Shown: positions 59,668 through 64,000 of the stretch, piece by piece
Layout: every line of letters starts with the position of its first letter
Numbering within the stretch: the first letter of the stretch is position 1
NCBI GenBank assembly: GCA_022592435.1
Contig: JABYQS010000016.1
Span: 1-64,000, forward strand
Reading direction: 5' to 3'
Source: Cerioporus squamosus
Taxonomy: Eukaryota > Basidiomycota > Agaricomycetes > Polyporales > Polyporaceae
Length of the DNA: 64,000 nt
The notes under the pieces: model-generated
The model's database searches: none
The model's input: only the letters and a program-made list of their open reading frames with translations
What the model was told of the DNA's origin: nothing
Made by a program: the position numbers and the translations under genes

Positions 59668-62600
59668 ACCGCTTGGCGTGTGTCTCTATTTCCTCTTGCT
59701 TCATCTCGGACATTGCTCTCTATCCTCCTCCAATGTCTCACTATCGCCGTCAATTTTCCTATCGTCATTTTAGTCCCCGCTTGGCTTCACGATGTCCCTA
59801 CTTGCATTATCGTCTCCCTCGCACTGCATGCAGGCTCCTGCCGCCTCTGGGAAGAGCGGCACCGGTCACCGAGGGAGGCCTTCTGCGTCGCGCATTCAGT
59901 TACGAAGTTCAGGACAGCGAGGTCGGGCATGAAGGCGCTGAGGATCGTCGGCAGCGCCTGGTGCGGTCGCCGTGACATCCTCCCCGCTGTTCCCCCACCT
60001 CGTCTCTCCACGAGTGCCCTGCTGCTCGACGCTGCAGGCTGGTGCATAGCGAAAATTGCTTGTTTGCGGTCACTCCGCTGGTCCTTCCGATGTTGCCGGT
60101 GAGCTCTGCTCCCGCACGTCGTTGATTGGCCTAGACTCGCTCGAGCATCGCGTGCTGTCTCGTAAAAATGCTTCGGAACGCTGTCGGAGGAGGTCGCCTC
60201 AACATTGTCGTCGGCGCGGCGGCTTCATATTCCCGCCCCGACGCACCGCCACCTCCCGCCCCCCGCGCAAACGCAATTACCCGCACCCGGACATTTCCAA
60301 GTTTTGTAGAACGAAGAACCGTTACGTCACCTGGCCGCCCCGCCGTATTCCATCCCACCCACTCGCGCACGACCTCACCGCCTCCGCCTCAACTTATCAT
60401 CATCTTGTACTGTATCATACTGATCGGGCTCTGGAACGGGACGGCCAATTATGAAGGATACGACTGGCAACGAATACGACACGAACACGCTTCCTACCTC
60501 CACGAGGAGCAGCCCACAGACCCTGTCGACCGCTATGGCCTCGGCCTGGCTCTGGAACCATCTCCATCTCTTGACGCTTCTATGGAAACCGACTTGTGCA
60601 GCGGGAATGGGGTTGGATCATGCGCTGAGAGTATGGGGAGGCTGCCGGCCCTCTCGACGAGGGTAGGCCGTGTTGTGTCGTCACGGAGTCGCCGCGCCCA
60701 GGTTGCGGGGGCGATGTGCGGCCGGTGCGTCGCGGTCGCCGGCGCAGAGGAGGAAGTGATTGAAGCCCCGGACCCGCTGAACGAGACGGACAGAGCCAGA
60801 CATATGTACCATAGGCGTAGCAGTAGTCGACTTGGCCTGGGGTTTGCGCGAGATCAAGTCTTCTTGTATCCTTCATCCACGCACACTGCGCGCGGTGGGC
60901 CTGCTTGTGCAGCCCTGATCCTGGCGTGTCTGTATGTCCGCCGGTGCATCGGTCCAGATGCGATCTAGAGTAAGGCGACATTTAGAACGCATCTCGCGAT
61001 CACCCTCCTCGCGACGTGGCCCCGGTACGCCGCAAGAACGTACGCGTGAATCTGAGACGACCATTGTGGCGACGTCGCATCGGACTAGATCTCCTGGTAT
61101 GCGGGGCTCTCACTATGAGGGCCCGACAAGCAGCACGTCATGTATATGGTATCTACGGAGTAAGTCGGTGAGTACTGCCTCGAACTAGACTGGATGTGGC
61201 ACAGTGCATTGAACAGGCTCGTCGTTCGGAAGCAACTGCACCGTGCCAGATCGAGTCACCACCGGACTAACCACTCCGGGCATGCATGCGCCCAGTGGTA
61301 CTGTACTACTACCTGTGGCTGTAGCTCGTATGCTGCGACGCCACATCCGCTGGTTAAAGCTGAGGGCTGCCAACCGTTCCGGCATGCGCAGGCATATCTC
61401 TCCATTATCAGAGTCCACTCCGGCTCGGAGTCAGCCAGGTTACATTGTCATTCGATCCCTTTTACGCAAGCTGCCCGAATCACCGCTCTCTAACGGGCAG
61501 CGGAGTACTCAGATCTACTGAGACTGGCTCTTCCGCACTGCGAGCTCTTGGCACCTGTCACCGCGGTCCCGAAGATGATACCCTTGTGGCGAACGTCCTG
61601 CAGAATACAGTCGACGGATCACGTCACGGCGCATCCAGATGACTGCCTCGAGTCTCTCCTGGTGTTCGAGTTTACTCCTCATGGCTAAAGTAGTGGGTTC
61701 TCCCGAGTGCTGCGTGGGATCTGCAGTCATGCCCAGGAGGGACCGTACGGCAGGGCCATTCAGTCGCTCAATGGGTAGCGAGAGCTTAAGGTTCACGGTT
61801 ACGAGAAAGCGGAGAGGGATGGATTCGCTGTATAGCAGAAGAGGGGTACCTGAGGGGCATGACCGACATTGAGTGTCGCGATGGACAGCATCTGCAGAAC
61901 AAGCGGACAACAAGGCTCGGTTTAGCTATTGTGATTCTTACGCCCTCTCGAACCGGGAGCGAACATACCTGGGAACGGCTATTGTGAAAGGTAGTGAACG
62001 CCGTCGTAGTAGAAGTTGAAGTATAATTGATGTATTGTCTGTTCGTTACAATCGTTTGCAAAGATGTCTATAGCGTTTCCATACAGGTAGCTAGGATGGT
62101 TGTATTGGTAGAGTCCTAACTGTCGTCGAGAAGGACATCGACCCCATGTGACTGAAATGGACATTCTTGTTGGTCAGTCCGCGACGACAACCAGTTACAA
62201 GACATACCTGCTGCTGTGATGCACTCGCCGACATAACTAGGTCAACAGCTTGACAACAAGGGCGATTCAGGCACTGCGTAGCAAAGCGCCGCTATGATCT
62301 GCAGCTACGCAGGGCATATCGGCCCCCGTAACCCGGCTCGAAGCCGGGAAGAGAACGTCGGAGGACATGAAAGTACAAACCGTCCCAAGATGCGCACGGA
62401 GAGGCTACAAAGCCCGAGAGAAGCCATCCTAAGCTGGTGTCGGTGGGAACGCACCACCGCACAGAGTCTAGACGAGCGGCTGCGGACGATAGGAAGCTAT
62501 GCTGCCGGTCAGCGGGTGAGACAAACACGTACTTGCTCAAGGTCTGCTCGATCCCGAGAAAGCTAGACTCGAAGAGAATATCAGTGCCCGGACCACACGA

Positions 62601-62786
62601 CCGACGAACTCACCCTTGATCTTGCGATGCATCGTACGCTGACGTCTCTCTGGAAGGAACGCCTCGACGAACCTGTGGCGAACCTGCAGCCTCATGTTAG
62701 GCCGGCAAGGACGCACTCGGTAATGACTCGCACCGGCCACGTCAGCGGCCAGAGCTGCTCATCTATGGGCCCCGACTGGCATGAGG
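59668..62786. other. Long region without a convincing gene
   Basis: 3.1 kb. A plus-strand open frame at 60168-60968 carries one hydrophobic stretch (LIIILYCIILIGLWNG) but shows composition-driven openness, no family and no splice context. Minus-strand frames around 61185-61913 are similar. A perfect short palindrome (CCCGGCTCGAAGCCGGG, near 62333) resembles a tRNA T-arm, but no tRNA can be folded around it. Nothing else was recognised. Confidence 0.55.
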
Positions 62787-62990
62787 CGTGAGTTTTTTTT
62801 TTTTTTTTTTGGTGGAGCGCATATCGTCTTGAGCTGCATTGGTCCCCAGAGGGGCTTGTCATACAGCTCACGGTCAAGAAATGGCCAGACGCGCTAGGCA
62901 TCACATCCGGGCTAGTAGCCCCGGAAGCGGTACCATAAATAGGTAGACCACCGCGAGGAAATGCATTTTACGCACAGAGTGTGGGACTCG

Positions 62991-63050
62991 AAACGCGGGA
63001 GATGAGGAAAGGCGATCCCAGGCCATCGCCTTTCCTCATCTTCCGCGTTT
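62991..63050 (-). repeat. 26-bp stem-loop at the retroelement 3' end
   Basis: Arms 62991-63016 and 63025-63050 are complementary over 26 positions with one mismatch, separated by an 8-base loop (CCCAGGCC). In the minus-strand transcript the left arm contains the last codons and the TGA stop. LINE 3' stem-loops can be recognition sites for the reverse transcriptase, which is a plausible role here. Confidence 0.85.
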
Positions 63051-64000
63051 AATACCCACTAAAACCCCGCTATTCACCACCCAGTTCGGAGGCAGGTGGT
63101 GATTATTATTCAAAATAGGACTCCAGATCTTGTCTACTTCGTGCGGCTTGAGTCCTCTCCGATGCTTGGCCATCGCCGCCGTACGCCTGTCGAGATCGAG
63201 TCTGGTCTCCAAGGTAGAGAAAAAACGGTTAGTGACCTCGTTCTCCGTGAAATTAGCCCCTTCGTTCCTAATCACTCTTTCACAGCGCAGCTTCCAGATG
63301 AGGTGCGTCGCCTCTGAACATAGTATGCACCATAGACTCTCTGTCGACGTGCGTCTTACACCTTCTGCAGACGTGAAAACCGCGCATGCTGCTCCGAAAG
63401 TCGAGCCCCAACATGGCTCGTGCCATTTTGCGCCGGTTAGTGCCCACACCTTTCTTAGTAGGTCCCAGACGACCTCCTGACCTGTCGCGTTACATTCTAG
63501 AATGATATGCGTCATCGTTTCGCACTCTCCGCAGAAGCCGCACGTCGCTCGCGCCTGCAGGTCTGCCGGCATTTTAGGCCTCAACCAGTGAGTCCCAATC
63601 ATGTACCCGTCGTGCACTGCCATCCACAGGAATTGCGATGCCGCTCTTGATACATGTCGTGAGCGGAGGGACATCCAGATTGTTTCGTCTTTTAGCTCCG
63701 TATCAAAGATTTCAGTGATCCCGCACGCAATCCGTTCTAGATTTGCCACCGCTCTTGGTCTTGGTTTGGTTTTTGTGTCCTTCAGAGCGCGGATAGCTCG
63801 GTACGCGAGCTTTTGCGTTATTGATTGCAGACGTGCCCCTGAGACGTTGAACTCTGGAGGGGCGTCCAGCAGCAGCGGTTCTCCTAGCGTTCTGGCCGCA
63901 CCTATCGCCGCCAGTTCGTCCGCAGCCTCGTTGCGCAGATCACCGCTGTGTCCCTTTACCCATCTGAAAATTGTGTGCGCCTTCTTCATACGGAGTCTCG
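63036..64000 (-). CDS. RNase H domain and zinc-knuckle C-terminal part of a retroelement protein (partial)
   Basis: Open through the window edge; an internal methionine at 63989 is not a real start. FRWVKGHSGDLRNEAADELA is the C-terminal RNase H motif with histidine and aspartate residues. After a helical region (TIWMSLRSRHVSRAASQFLW) comes CGFCGECETMTHIILEC, a CCHC zinc-binding motif typical of the region downstream of reverse transcriptase. SEATHLIWKLRCERVIRNEG and the end GVLVGIKRGR match polypore RNase H-containing retroelement proteins that I recall. The reverse transcriptase itself is presumably encoded to the right. The stop codon falls inside the terminal hairpin. Confidence 0.8.
   Translation of the reverse strand, partial: RLRMKKAHTIFRWVKGHSGDLRNEAADELAAIGAARTLGEPLLLDAPPEFNVSGARLQSITQKLAYRAIRALKDTKTKPRPRAVANLERIACGITEIFDTELKDETIWMSLRSRHVSRAASQFLWMAVHDGYMIGTHWLRPKMPADLQARATCGFCGECETMTHIILECNATGQEVVWDLLRKVWALTGAKWHEPCWGSTFGAACAVFTSAEGVRRTSTESLWCILCSEATHLIWKLRCERVIRNEGANFTENEVTNRFFSTLETRLDLDRRTAAMAKHRRGLKPHEVDKIWSPILNNNHHLPPNWVVNSGVLVGIKRGR

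Larger units (their letters stand above)
62793..64000 (-). mobile_element. 3' part of a non-LTR-type retroelement
   Basis: Read on the minus strand, an open reading frame enters from beyond the right edge and ends at 63036. It is followed by a 225-base 3' untranslated region and an 18-base A tract (62793-62810, T on the plus strand). ORF, short 3' region and poly(A) together fit a LINE-like element inserted by target-primed reverse transcription. The 5' end and target duplication lie outside the window or were not found. Confidence 0.75.

Noticed and set aside
60168..60968. 266-codon open frame as a gene
   Set aside because: GC-rich composition keeps frames open on both strands; there is no family pattern, and the overlapping minus-strand frame is equally long-looking.
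62325..62350. tRNA-like T-arm palindrome CCCGGCTCGAAGCCGGG
   Set aside because: It is a perfect short palindrome, but no acceptor, D or anticodon arm can be placed around it on either strand.

Overview
The window is nuclear DNA of a filamentous basidiomycete, most probably an Agaricomycete of the Polyporales type. The grounds are compact genes with many short GT-AG introns (about 40-115 nt), several AAG acceptors, high GC, and families typical of that group: DUF6533 seven-helix membrane proteins, F-box/LRR-like proteins, degenerate kinase-like proteins, an expanded PIF1-type helicase and an RNase H/zinc-finger retroelement. No rRNA, tRNA, CRISPR or bacterial-type operon was seen.

Layout. 1-3 kb is repeat-rich: a minisatellite and G-tracts at the left edge, a 3'-truncated PIF1-like helicase, and a 51-bp minisatellite. 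4.4-13.6 kb is a lineage-specific cluster: two paralogous kinase-like genes, three F-box genes and one DUF6533 gene. 14.9-31.3 kb holds conserved regulators: a SHO1-like osmosensor, an RNF10-type RING E3 ligase, a WBP11-like splicing factor, the SIN3 corepressor, and two Ser/Pro-rich single-pass membrane proteins. 31.3-37.7 kb is gene-poor, with a nested MITE, a duplicated promoter-like repeat around an uncharacterised gene, and a second DUF6533 gene. 38.5-59.7 kb is a housekeeping block: ALG9, a Ser-rich conserved protein, an NCS1 purine-cytosine permease, beta-COP, an RRM-less CstF-64-like protein, glutaredoxin, a NIF3 protein, the 49 kDa subunit of complex I, an MRH-domain receptor and a bHLH factor. 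The right end is 3 kb without a convincing gene, then the 3' end of a non-LTR-type retroelement with a poly(A) tail and a strong terminal hairpin.

The genes form no single pathway. Secretory functions recur (ALG9, beta-COP, MRH receptor), as do RNA and chromatin functions (WBP11, CstF-64-like, SIN3).

Three things stand out. First, splicing: a candidate 2-nt exon in the complex I gene, consecutive 13-nt and 6-nt exons in a DUF6533 gene, 10-nt and 16-nt exons elsewhere, and two GC-AG introns. Second, at least seven conserved genes show one base missing inside a C or G run. That points to residual consensus errors rather than pseudogenes. Third, a 26-bp stem-loop spans the stop codon of the retroelement. 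Exon joins were worked out by hand from splice motifs and protein conservation; no transcript data or database searches were available.
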